Source: Bacteroides bouchesdurhonensis (lineage in GTDB: Bacteria > Bacteroidota > Bacteroidia > Bacteroidales > Bacteroidaceae). Taken from it: 64,000 nt of DNA. Shown here piece after piece: positions 18,421 through 26,889 of the stretch (its first letter is position 1; each line of letters starts with the position of its first letter). Made by a program: the position numbers and the translations under genes. The DNA lies in NCBI RefSeq assembly GCF_900155865.1, contig NZ_LT707006.1, positions 591,490-655,489 on the forward strand. The letters are read 5' to 3'. Below the pieces are notes generated by a model. The model was given only the letters and a program-made list of their open reading frames with translations. It was not told where the DNA came from and searched no databases.

Positions 18421-19431
18421 ATGAAAAAAGTATATATTTTAGGAATCATGCTATGCGCATGTACCTTATTTAATTCATGCAACGATGAATGGAAGGAAGA
18501 GCTATATCGTGAAATGATTTCATTCAAAGCACCGATAGGTAGTAACGGAGTGCATGATATTTATGTACGCTATCAGCCTGATGGTAGCGGTGCATTTCAA
18601 CTACCGGTAATTGTTAGTGGATCTCAAGATAATGGGCGGGATATTAATGTAAAAATCAGTGTAGATAATGACACGCTTGATCATTTAAATCAGGAAAAAT
18701 ATCTGGACCGTAGAGACTTGTGGTATAAACAGTTACCTGAACGTTTTTATTCCTTCCCAACAGAAAACGTTTGTCATATACCAGCTGGAAAGAATGTTCA
18801 GACTTATGATATTAATTTTCATTTAGAAGGTTTGGATTTGAATGAGAAATGGGTACTTCCGCTGATGATCGATGAAGATCCTTCATATGCACAAAATGTT
18901 CGTAAAGGATATTATAAGGCTTTATTAAATATTCACCTTTTTAATGATTATTCGGGTACATACTCTTCATCAGGTATGAATGTATATTTGGGAGAAAGTA
19001 ATAATGACCCTGCTACAACAAGTACACGAACTGTTCGTGTAGTGGATGATAAATCAGTTTTCTTCTATGCCGGAACATGGTGGGAAGAAGACGAACATCG
19101 CGACAAATATAAAGTGGTCGTTGAATTTGGTGAAGGTACAAAGGATGAGGATGGAGTGGTTACCGGTCCACTGACAGTTAGAGCTGGTGATGCTGCTAAT
19201 GAAGCTCAAATTAGTTCGTTTGGTAACTGTACATACAGAAGAAGTGTGGAAGCACATCCGACAAAACCATATATAGAATTACATACTACAGTGATGTATT
19301 TGAATTATTATTATACAGATGTCACCTCAGACCAATTTAATCCATTAGCTTACCGTGTCGTTGGTAGTATGACGATGCAACGTTCGATCAACACGCTGAT
19401 ACCAGACGAAGATCAGGCTATCGAATGGTAG
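18421..19431 (+). CDS. Cassette 2 DUF4361/BT_3044-like surface lipoprotein
   Basis: 336 aa, lipobox FNSC (Cys20) followed by NDEWKEEL. Two beta-rich halves; the second carries FFYAGTWWEEDEHRDKYKVVVEFGEG and ends IPDEDQAIEW, the only copy with Glu-Asp-Glu changes in that tail. Its closest relative in the window is the cassette 4 protein (same VVTGPLTVRAGDAANEAQISSFGNC stretch, here split by one substitution). Last gene of the cassette; a strong hairpin terminator follows at 19472-19505. Confidence 0.82.
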   Translation: MKKVYILGIMLCACTLFNSCNDEWKEELYREMISFKAPIGSNGVHDIYVRYQPDGSGAFQLPVIVSGSQDNGRDINVKISVDNDTLDHLNQEKYLDRRDLWYKQLPERFYSFPTENVCHIPAGKNVQTYDINFHLEGLDLNEKWVLPLMIDEDPSYAQNVRKGYYKALLNIHLFNDYSGTYSSSGMNVYLGESNNDPATTSTRTVRVVDDKSVFFYAGTWWEEDEHRDKYKVVVEFGEGTKDEDGVVTGPLTVRAGDAANEAQISSFGNCTYRRSVEAHPTKPYIELHTTVMYLNYYYTDVTSDQFNPLAYRVVGSMTMQRSINTLIPDEDQAIEW

Positions 19432-19471
19432 TTTATTTTTGTACATAGTACAGTTTCATGTTTTAATAAAA

Positions 19472-19505
19472 AGAGGATGCTCTCGATTTTCTGTGAGCAT
19501 CCTCT
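19472..19505. terminator. Strong hairpin terminator after cassette 2
   Basis: AGAGGATGCTC (19472-19482) pairs perfectly with GAGCATCCTCT (19495-19505), 12-nt loop, followed by GATTTTTA on the plus strand and preceded by an A/T run that can serve the minus strand. It separates cassette 2 from the convergent glycan locus. Confidence 0.85.
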
Positions 19506-19562
19506 GATTTTTATCCAAATATTCAATATAGTAGTGATAATGTGAGGAGGAAATATAAAAGA

Positions 19563-20321
19563 TTATACCTTCTTACGATGCGTAACTGCCCGTATAACGA
19601 ACCAAATATGCCACATCACGGTGCTGAACAAACCATAATGCTTTGCCATGATATGGAAACGTTCTTTTAAAGAAGCTTTATGATTCTGGGTGGTAAGTCC
19701 CTCCTCCAAATAATCGATAACAATCACATGGGTATTGTGTAAGCTATGCGCTTTCTTCATGGCATATATGCACCAATCGAAGTCAGCAGAATAGCGGTAT
19801 TTTAGATCGTATGGTTTGACTAACGTACACTTAGCAAAGAAAGCCTGATGACAGACCAACATTCCTTGTTTGAAACTTTTCCAATTTAGCTTTTCAGGAG
19901 TTGATAACCGGCGCATATGCAAGAAATGTCCCTCAGTATCTACAATTGCTGTTTCACCGTATAAGATATCAGGAAGTTCGTTTCCATTAATCGTATGTAC
20001 TATTTGTTGTAAGGTGTCATCTTCATGAAAACAATCTCCAGCATTAAGGAAACACAGATAATCTCCGGTGGCAAGTGATATTCCCTTGTTCATGGCATCA
20101 TACAATCCTTTGTCCGGCTCACTGATAACGGTATCTATCCGTGAACGATATTTATCAATGATAGATAAAGTGGCATCTTTAGAAGATCCGTCCACAATGA
20201 TATATTCCACACGATGGTAAGTCTGCGAAATAACACTCTGAATCGTATCCTCCAATACTTTTTCGGCATTGTAGGTTACAGTGATAATCGAGAACTTAGG
20301 TGTTGGATGACCGTTATGCAT
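19563..20321 (-). CDS. Glycosyltransferase family 2 (WcaA/WcaE-like)
   Basis: 252 aa, a GT-A fold inverting transferase that adds a sugar from a nucleotide donor to a lipid-linked glycan on the cytoplasmic side. Seen: FSIITVTYNAEKVLEDTIQSV at the N-terminus, IIVDGSSKDAT (donor binding), EPDKGLYDAMNKGISLATGD and the DxD-equivalent LNAGD. The C-terminal third is short and has no membrane helix clearly dedicated to anchoring. Overlaps the upstream GT4 gene by 8 bp (start inside its end), so the two are translationally linked. Last gene of the metG-led cluster; acceptor and sugar unknown. Confidence 0.88.
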   Translation of the reverse strand: MHNGHPTPKFSIITVTYNAEKVLEDTIQSVISQTYHRVEYIIVDGSSKDATLSIIDKYRSRIDTVISEPDKGLYDAMNKGISLATGDYLCFLNAGDCFHEDDTLQQIVHTINGNELPDILYGETAIVDTEGHFLHMRRLSTPEKLNWKSFKQGMLVCHQAFFAKCTLVKPYDLKYRYSADFDWCIYAMKKAHSLHNTHVIVIDYLEEGLTTQNHKASLKERFHIMAKHYGLFSTVMWHIWFVIRAVTHRKKV

Positions 20322-21579
20322 ACTTTCCTGTTATTTTGTTATAAATATCCGTATACTTTTTAGCTATAGCACATTCAGAATAGTTGGCTACAGCCTTCCG
20401 ACAAGCTTGCTCAGAAAGTTCATCATATTCCTGGTCGGTTAGTATCCATTGAATGCCGTTAGCAAAATCTTCCGAAGACTTGTATTGTGCCAGATAACCA
20501 TTGTGCAGATGATCAATCATTTCAGGAATACCACCGATATTGAATCCTACACAAGGTACGCCGCACGCCATTGCTTCCATAATCATATTGGGAAGATTTT
20601 CTTCAAGAGAAGGAGTTACGAAAATGTCTACTGCATTATATATATCAACTAGCTCATGCTCATTTTTAATGAAAGGGAGTGGATAGACATGAAAAGGGAG
20701 CAGACTCTGTAGTTCTTGTGACTGGTTACCAAATACAACTACCCCCAATGATTCTTTCCATTCCGGATGTTTCTCTGCCAATATTCTGCATGATTCAATT
20801 AGATAGTCAATCCCCTTCCGTTTATCTGTGATCTTTACGGAGCCGAACAACATTAATTTACGGTTTTGAGGCAGTCGGCATTTGTTACGGGCTTCTTCCA
20901 TATTCCGAGGTTTGAACAGATTAGTATTAATCGGATTCGGAATTGATGTTACAGTCTGACCGGAGAATAATGCACTGGTTTTAGCCCTTTTCTCCAACCA
21001 CTTGCTGCAAGCTACAAAAGTGATAGGAGCTATACCATATATTTTTTTCTTTTTCCGGAAAATACGGGTAGATAGATCCTTCTTTTTTCCTCCTCCACAG
21101 ATAAAAGGGCAATGATGACACTCTGTTTCATAGTTCACACACTCGCGTGAATGATGACAAATACCCGTACAAGGCCACATATCGTGCATGGTCCAAACTA
21201 CCGGCTTGCCGGATTTCAGTATTTCACGGATATTCTTGAGTGATAACATCCCTTGATTGATCCAATGCAAATGGATGACATCCGCTTGCTGGAATTCGGG
21301 AAGAGAAGTAATGTCTGTCCCAGTATTAGCGATATCTACAGCAAATAGATTGTTCTTCTTAAAACAATTGGCTTTCCAGATGACAACGCGTTCCCAAATG
21401 AATTTCCATACATGCAGCCAGTTACGCTTTAGTCCGACAACACTGATTTGATCAGTTTGCTTGTCACGCACTAGCATTTTTGCTTTAATCCCGTTGTTCT
21501 TTAATGACTCCATCAACCGACTGGCAGCGACAGCAGCACCACCTATTCGTTCGGAAGTATTAATAATCAGTATTCTCAT
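20314..21579 (-). CDS. Glycosyltransferase family 4
   Basis: 421 aa, GT-B fold retaining transferase. N-terminal domain begins MRILIINTSERIGGAAVAASRLM with the glycine loop; the C-terminal donor domain has KLMLFGSVKITDKRKGIDYLI and the E-x7-E signature in SLEENLPNMIMEAMACGVPCVG. A Cys/His-rich stretch (CTGICHHSRECVNYETECHHCPFICGGGKKK, about residues 135-165) is seen in a subgroup of Bacteroidetes GT4 enzymes and may bind a metal. 71 bp separate it from the next upstream gene. Confidence 0.88.
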   Translation of the reverse strand: MRILIINTSERIGGAAVAASRLMESLKNNGIKAKMLVRDKQTDQISVVGLKRNWLHVWKFIWERVVIWKANCFKKNNLFAVDIANTGTDITSLPEFQQADVIHLHWINQGMLSLKNIREILKSGKPVVWTMHDMWPCTGICHHSRECVNYETECHHCPFICGGGKKKDLSTRIFRKKKKIYGIAPITFVACSKWLEKRAKTSALFSGQTVTSIPNPINTNLFKPRNMEEARNKCRLPQNRKLMLFGSVKITDKRKGIDYLIESCRILAEKHPEWKESLGVVVFGNQSQELQSLLPFHVYPLPFIKNEHELVDIYNAVDIFVTPSLEENLPNMIMEAMACGVPCVGFNIGGIPEMIDHLHNGYLAQYKSSEDFANGIQWILTDQEYDELSEQACRKAVANYSECAIAKKYTDIYNKITGKYA

Positions 21580-21650
21580 GCCCTATCATTTACTATCGTG
21601 GAAAAGAAACTTTTTGCAAAAGTATGTATTTCTCGGTAAACAGCTTCTTT

Positions 21651-22562
21651 TTAAGCACTAAAATCTCCTTTCAATGTTCGTTTTAACCGTCGAATAGCCT
21701 TTGCCATAAAACAATTGGTACGGTGATAATAACGGGCGAAAACATCGCGCGCCTGTTGATTTTCCTCGATCGGATGCAGATGTTCTACAGGTAGCGGTTG
21801 GAGCCAAAGAGAGGACTGGTATAGATTCCCACCTCCACAATTGGTTCCACTTCCATCAAATCCGTTGTTTTGTACCAAGGAACGGCCTACATTTACAGAA
21901 AGTATATCATTTAGAAACAGACTTGCATTCCAGCGAATTGCCCAGGAATTGTTCTTCCCTTCAATTTGACGACATAACATCCGTGTGAATGGGTAATTAC
22001 CGTTAAAATCGAATTTATGTGTAAGTTTTCGCTCTTTCATTTCTTTCAGTAGCACTTCTCCATCCGGATTGAAGTATTTCCAGGCTCTATCCCAAGTTGC
22101 CCAGCCCCAGCTTCCGGTAAACTTGATAAGAAAAGTATCCGGTAAAGAAGAATCATTGGTGAAATCGCAAGCTTGGATGTGTCCGACACGTGGTTCATCT
22201 TTATAAGTTTCGAGCGCATCATTCATAAACTGCAAAAAATAAGGAGCCACAATCAGATCGTCTTCCAATACGATGACACGACCAAAACGACTCACTTGTG
22301 TAGTGACTCCGTCGATGATGTTGCGGGCTAACCCCCAATTCTCACTTCGTTCGATAACAGTAACAGATGCAAAGCCTGTAATTTGACGAATGAAATTACG
22401 AGTTTCTTCCACAGCATTTTGATCGGCATCTGTTTTGGCAGCATCGGAATAGATATATAATGGACTTTCAGCTGCCAGTTCATTCTTCAATAAGGAAATA
22501 ACAGCTTGCTGTGTATGAATGGGACGATTATATACAAATAGCAAAATTGGTGCTTGAATCAT
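21651..22562 (-). CDS. GT-A-type glycosyltransferase (GT2/GT13-like)
   Basis: 303 aa. N-terminus APILLFVYNRPIHTQQAVISLL, donor-site acidic cluster VIVLEDDLIVAPYFL (about residues 93-107) that would coordinate the metal and nucleotide sugar, and SWGWATWDRAWKYF, a motif typical of a family of bacterial sugar transferases related to GT2. No signal peptide, so it acts in the cytoplasm. Belongs to the surface-glycan cluster; specificity not predictable. Confidence 0.8.
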   Translation of the reverse strand: MIQAPILLFVYNRPIHTQQAVISLLKNELAAESPLYIYSDAAKTDADQNAVEETRNFIRQITGFASVTVIERSENWGLARNIIDGVTTQVSRFGRVIVLEDDLIVAPYFLQFMNDALETYKDEPRVGHIQACDFTNDSSLPDTFLIKFTGSWGWATWDRAWKYFNPDGEVLLKEMKERKLTHKFDFNGNYPFTRMLCRQIEGKNNSWAIRWNASLFLNDILSVNVGRSLVQNNGFDGSGTNCGGGNLYQSSLWLQPLPVEHLHPIEENQQARDVFARYYHRTNCFMAKAIRRLKRTLKGDFSA

Positions 22563-22605
22563 AACTTATTGTTTATGTATAAGTTCATTGATTATGAATC
22601 TTAAT

Positions 22606-23724
22606 TTATTTAGAATTAATTTCTTCAATTGCTTCCTTAAGTGCTTTGAGATAGGATAAACCAAATTTTAGATCTGGTTCTATGTAATTACCTTCGGCCC
22701 ATTCATTCCATGACTTGAGGAATACCAGACGTTTATCCATAGGTTTATGTACCACATTAGAGAAGGATTGAAGCACGTGTTTCTTAAACTTTTCCGGAGT
22801 AGAATGGACAAGAATATGTCCCATGCGTCCTGACCGTGGAGAATGATCCCAATTAGGGATAATAGTTGGATAACAATCCACTTCCCGGTCTTCACTGCCT
22901 GAAAAGAATTTTGCTGCTTTGGCATATTCAATGATACGTCCTTTTTTGAAAACTATACGCATAATCTTCATGTGCATCTTCTCAAATATAGAGTAATCCT
23001 GTTTAAAAAACTCAAATAGTCTGACGATATTCACAGCATCAAATCCCATATCTTTCAATGTCTGTACATCTCCGGCATTATTGGTCTGACCAATAAAGTG
23101 GATACCTTTCAATCCATTATCTTGGGCAAGTCTCTGCCACAACTGGATAAAACGTTTCGCGTCAGGAAGGTTGAAAGGTGCGTATACCATAAATACAGGT
23201 TTGCCATCCACCCGTATATAGCGATGATCCTTGAATGCGGGGAGTAAATAGTTAAAGTGAGCTATCTCATCTGTTTCACCCGGATATAACTGTTCCATCA
23301 GCATTTTATGTGTACCCTCCTTACTGAATTGTTTATCTTCCCAACTATGATTAGCCCAGGAAAGGCAGAAAGGAAAATTCGGCTGTCCGGATGTAAGTAC
23401 TTCCTGAAAAGGACGTTGAAGAAGTTGGCGGCCATTGCCAAACCAATAATGCCAGTAACAAAATCCCTCTACTCCGTATTTTCTTGCCATTTCTGCTTGT
23501 TCAACGCGAGTTTCCGATACTCTCAAGTCATAGTATCCTAAATCAGCTGGAACCCGTGGCTGATAGTGTCCGCGGAATAAAGGCTTTGCTTTGCCTACGT
23601 TAGTCCACTCCGTAAATCCTTTTCCCCACCATTGATCATTTTCGGGCGTGGGATGGAATTGTGGCAAATAAAATGCAATGACACGAATTTCCTTCTCTTC
23701 CATATTCTTTATATTTTTATCCAT
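22606..23724 (-). CDS. WbsX-like protein (GH99-like fold, glycan locus)
   Basis: 372 aa with the WbsX signature IRVIAFYLPQFHPTPENDQWWGKGFTEWTNV and later CLSWANHSW and FLKSWNEWAEGNYIEPD. The fold is related to GH99 endo-mannosidase and the family is found in O-antigen and S-layer glycan loci, where it is usually annotated as a glycosyltransferase; biochemical role is not settled. The start is uncertain: ATG at 23724 overlaps the fucosyltransferase stop by 16 bp, while the ATG at 23703 (MEEKEIRVIA) leaves 5 bp and matches the usual family start as well. Confidence 0.78.
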   Translation of the reverse strand: MDKNIKNMEEKEIRVIAFYLPQFHPTPENDQWWGKGFTEWTNVGKAKPLFRGHYQPRVPADLGYYDLRVSETRVEQAEMARKYGVEGFCYWHYWFGNGRQLLQRPFQEVLTSGQPNFPFCLSWANHSWEDKQFSKEGTHKMLMEQLYPGETDEIAHFNYLLPAFKDHRYIRVDGKPVFMVYAPFNLPDAKRFIQLWQRLAQDNGLKGIHFIGQTNNAGDVQTLKDMGFDAVNIVRLFEFFKQDYSIFEKMHMKIMRIVFKKGRIIEYAKAAKFFSGSEDREVDCYPTIIPNWDHSPRSGRMGHILVHSTPEKFKKHVLQSFSNVVHKPMDKRLVFLKSWNEWAEGNYIEPDLKFGLSYLKALKEAIEEINSK

Positions 23725-24614
23725 TCATCGGGCATGACGTTTACGAGATTCTCTGTCCGGGAAAAGATCTGGGGACAGATTACTATTTTTTCCTCGTTTT
23801 TGTTCAGCCATGCACCCCACCAACTGAATGTACTATTAGCAATAATATGATGCTGGCAATGTGACATCAGACACATGTCCTGCCATGAATCAGTTTTCAT
23901 ATTCCAGTTCACATAAACTGTATTTTGGGGAAGGTCAAGATTCTCCTTTACCCATTGTATATCATCAGAGAAAACATAAAATCGGGCATTATCGATTTTT
24001 TCTTTGATTAGTCCGATAGCTTTCCGATAATAAGTTGTGTTGCAGATATCGAAATATTGTGGGTTCTTCAGATAATCTCCCCGACGTACATGAATAGATA
24101 TACTGTTAGTCCCTGTTTGCGAGAGTTCTTCCAATAGGTTGGCAGATTTTGGAGATAGCTTCTGTAAGTCAAATGAAAAGCACTTTTGTATCTCTTCTTT
24201 TATTGGTAAAAACCACTTCTCAGACATCCATCCTCCCCAAAATACTTTGTATTTTCTATTCCAAATATAGGATTGTGCACCTTGATAAGGTATTTCGGGC
24301 TTCTCCATACATAACCCTATATGAAGTATATAAAGAAGCTTTAACGTATATCTCCCGAATATACCTGTGAAAGTCTGTTTTTTGCTTAGATAATATAACT
24401 TTCTGTACATCCTCATCATAATCCGGTCATGCTTCTTTTCGGATAGAGGAAGCGAGAATATCCTGTCTATCTCCAATCCGTTATGATCGCACCGTCTGGC
24501 AAACAGATAAGTTGTTATTCTGGCTTTCGGATAGATCCTTTTCAATGCCAGATAAAATGCATAATCGAACATCTGGTTTCCCAATCCATTCTGTATGGCA
24601 ACAATCTGTTTCAT
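23709..24614 (-). CDS. Alpha-1,2-fucosyltransferase-like protein (GT11)
   Basis: 301 aa. N-terminus MKQIVAIQNGLGNQMFDYAFYLAL is the GT11 donor-binding start; SIHVRRGDYLKNPQYF is the HxRRxDY motif and IANSTFSWWGAWL is the conserved C-terminal motif. It would transfer fucose from GDP-fucose to a hexose, in the cytoplasm. The start at 24614 was chosen because a longer in-frame start at 24656 overlaps the upstream gene by 38 bp and adds a non-conserved hydrophobic segment; from 24614 the gap is 4 bp. Suggests fucose in the glycan made by this locus. Confidence 0.88.
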   Translation of the reverse strand: MKQIVAIQNGLGNQMFDYAFYLALKRIYPKARITTYLFARRCDHNGLEIDRIFSLPLSEKKHDRIMMRMYRKLYYLSKKQTFTGIFGRYTLKLLYILHIGLCMEKPEIPYQGAQSYIWNRKYKVFWGGWMSEKWFLPIKEEIQKCFSFDLQKLSPKSANLLEELSQTGTNSISIHVRRGDYLKNPQYFDICNTTYYRKAIGLIKEKIDNARFYVFSDDIQWVKENLDLPQNTVYVNWNMKTDSWQDMCLMSHCQHHIIANSTFSWWGAWLNKNEEKIVICPQIFSRTENLVNVMPDEWIKI

Positions 24615-24618
24615 AACT

Positions 24619-25434
24619 TTAAATGATAAGTGGAATATTAGAAAGATCAGCAGCAAGAATAGAGTAGCTACTACGATAAGAGCCGTATATCTTTTGAGTA
24701 GATTTCAATGCATACATTTCTGTAATCGCTTCAATAATCCCCTCACTTGTTGAACGATCTGCTTTATAAGGCGAAGTGATAATACGTTCTTTGAACTGTT
24801 CTTTCAACCGTGTTTTGTCTTCTTCCGAATCGGTAGCCACATAGAAGGCAACTTCCGGATGAAGTTTCATTTCCTTTTCCATGTTTTCAATGAAAAAAGT
24901 GAGAGGGCTATGCTGAATAGAAGCAGTATTGTCGGTCCGCCTGATATGAATCCCGACAGTATAGTCCGGAAAGTTTTTTATCCGTTCCATGATCCGGGCT
25001 TGTATCTGTTCATTAGGTTCAAAAACCTTCAGCATATTGGGAGCATCATAAAACTTTGCCAAATGAATGAGGTAGACGAACTTGCCTTTTTTAAAATCAG
25101 TGAAGATATCTTGTGGATTTTTATATCTGTAGATATCTTTTTCATAAATACGATAATCGAAAGCTATCATTTGCCAGAAAATAGGAAACCAGAAGTTTTT
25201 ACGACGCGGTTTATCGAGCATCAGGTAATCATACCATTTGCCATCTTTGATTTCCACATTTTCGATTGTGGGTGAAAGCTTGAATAGAGAATGAAAATCG
25301 GCTCCCATTCCCCAATCCTTGAACCACACTATTTTTAATGGAATAGAGTGTGCCTGACAATATGCTATGGCAGAAGTGATTGCATATATTCTGTTAGCAA
25401 GTCCTCCGATGGGGATTAGAGTTAATTTATCCAT
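24619..25434 (-). CDS. Fucosyltransferase-like protein (HxRRTD motif)
   Basis: 271 aa. LIPIGGLANRIYAITSAIAYCQ resembles the glycine-rich start of GDP-fucose transferases, and GIHIRRTDN (about residues 160-168) followed by FYVATDSEEDK and GSYRSSYSILAADLS is the motif set of the alpha-1,6/protein O-fucosyltransferase superfamily (NodZ/GT23-like). So it probably uses GDP-fucose or a related donor; the family call is by motif only. Sits 7 bp after the flippase gene and 4 bp before the GT11 gene, in a tight operon. Confidence 0.7.
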   Translation of the reverse strand: MDKLTLIPIGGLANRIYAITSAIAYCQAHSIPLKIVWFKDWGMGADFHSLFKLSPTIENVEIKDGKWYDYLMLDKPRRKNFWFPIFWQMIAFDYRIYEKDIYRYKNPQDIFTDFKKGKFVYLIHLAKFYDAPNMLKVFEPNEQIQARIMERIKNFPDYTVGIHIRRTDNTASIQHSPLTFFIENMEKEMKLHPEVAFYVATDSEEDKTRLKEQFKERIITSPYKADRSTSEGIIEAITEMYALKSTQKIYGSYRSSYSILAADLSNIPLII

Positions 25435-25441
25435 ATATCTT

Positions 25442-26887
25442 TTATTTTTTTGAACGTCCGGATAGATATTTTATGCTCTCTTTAAAAATGGCCACTTTGC
25501 TAAGCCACATAATAAGTGAATAGATAGCGATAGCTAGTATTATTTTTGCAATTAGCATGAGATAGATATTACTGATTCCTATCGTTATATAATATGTGGC
25601 TACCATAGTGGCAGTTCCAACTCCGGCAAAAGGTACGGTGTCTTTCAATGCATTCCACAGACTGAGACGTATCTCCTTCCATATAAAATATTGCCAGACA
25701 CCCAGCCAAATGATGTTAAGCACAACAAACAGCATTAACATGATATGAATTCCGTATGGATAGGCAAGTAACATGATAATTAGTTGTAAGACACATAACA
25801 ATATTGAGTTCCACATAAATATATTAGGCTTTTCTTTGCTAAGAATCAGCCTGGAGTACAAAGAGATAACAGGCATAAATGCTCCCCATACACACAGAAT
25901 CTGTAAAATAGGTACACAGGATATCCACTTGTCAGTAATGGTAATAATGATAAATTCTTTAGCTATCAACGCTAGCCCAAACATTGCAGGAAAAGAAAGG
26001 AAAGAAGTGAAACGCAACATTTTACGAAATACGTTTTGTTGTCGTTCCGGATCATCAGCTACTTCTCTCAGAACGGGTTGCGCTACGCTGCTTATCATTC
26101 CCTCTATAGCATTGTATCCCATGTAATTCCACTTACTGGATTGTGTGTAGTTACCCACTTCTGCCTTAGTATAAAATGCACCAAGTATGGTAGATACAAG
26201 ATTGTTATTAATTTGTTGGAAGATGCTTGTAACGAGTATTTTGCTACTGAATCCGAAAATGCCTTTTAATGGCCGGAAATCAATGCGAAAAGTGGGCCTC
26301 CAAGGAGAAAAGTGCCAATACCAGAGATTAATGGTAGCAATATATACAAGATTTTGTGTTGCTATCCCCCAATACGACATCCCATTGTATGCCATGATAA
26401 TCCCTATCGTACCGGATAGAATGAGAGCGGGTAATTGTGCCATTGCTCTCTGTTTTATCATCAGATTACGAAGAAAATATGCATTGTGAACAACGGAGGT
26501 GCTTGACATTAAAAAACCTAAAAAAACATATCTGGAGAGCCATATAAGCTCTGGAGCGTTGAAAAAATCGGCAATAAGCGGAGCACAGAAAAAGAATATG
26601 ATATATATAGACGTTCCAATACTTAAACTGCACCAGAAAACAGCATTGTAGTCTTCTTGTGTAACATTTCGTTTATTGACTAAAGCTGTTACAAATCCAC
26701 TGTCTTGAAGCGTACTGGCTATGGCAATGAAAATAGCGAGTACCCCGTACATTCCATAATCGGTATTATCTAATAAACGGGCAATAACAATTCCGAAGAG
26801 GGCACTCAGCAGTTGCTGTAGTCCACTGCTGAATCCTCCCCAGAATATTCCTTTTGCTGCTTTCTGCTTCAGTGACGGTTCCGGCAT
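25442..26887 (-). CDS. Wzx-like lipid-linked oligosaccharide flippase (MOP/PST family)
   Basis: 481 aa, about 12-14 membrane helices, beginning KQKAAKGIFWGGFSSGLQQLLSALFGIVIARLLDNTDYGMYG, the start of WzxC-type polysaccharide exporters. It would move undecaprenyl-linked glycan from the cytoplasmic to the periplasmic face of the inner membrane. It is the first gene after metG (2 bp gap), ahead of all the transferases, which makes the whole cluster a flippase-dependent glycan pathway. No Wzy polymerase or ligase is visible among the neighbours, fitting a short oligosaccharide rather than a long polymer. Confidence 0.88.
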   Translation of the reverse strand: MPEPSLKQKAAKGIFWGGFSSGLQQLLSALFGIVIARLLDNTDYGMYGVLAIFIAIASTLQDSGFVTALVNKRNVTQEDYNAVFWCSLSIGTSIYIIFFFCAPLIADFFNAPELIWLSRYVFLGFLMSSTSVVHNAYFLRNLMIKQRAMAQLPALILSGTIGIIMAYNGMSYWGIATQNLVYIATINLWYWHFSPWRPTFRIDFRPLKGIFGFSSKILVTSIFQQINNNLVSTILGAFYTKAEVGNYTQSSKWNYMGYNAIEGMISSVAQPVLREVADDPERQQNVFRKMLRFTSFLSFPAMFGLALIAKEFIIITITDKWISCVPILQILCVWGAFMPVISLYSRLILSKEKPNIFMWNSILLCVLQLIIMLLAYPYGIHIMLMLFVVLNIIWLGVWQYFIWKEIRLSLWNALKDTVPFAGVGTATMVATYYITIGISNIYLMLIAKIILAIAIYSLIMWLSKVAIFKESIKYLSGRSKK

Positions 26888-26889
26888 GC

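Noticed and set aside
24615..24656. N-terminal extension of the GT11 fucosyltransferase
   Set aside because: Adds a non-conserved hydrophobic stretch and overlaps the upstream gene; the GT11 family starts at the glycine-rich MKQIVAIQNGLGNQ.
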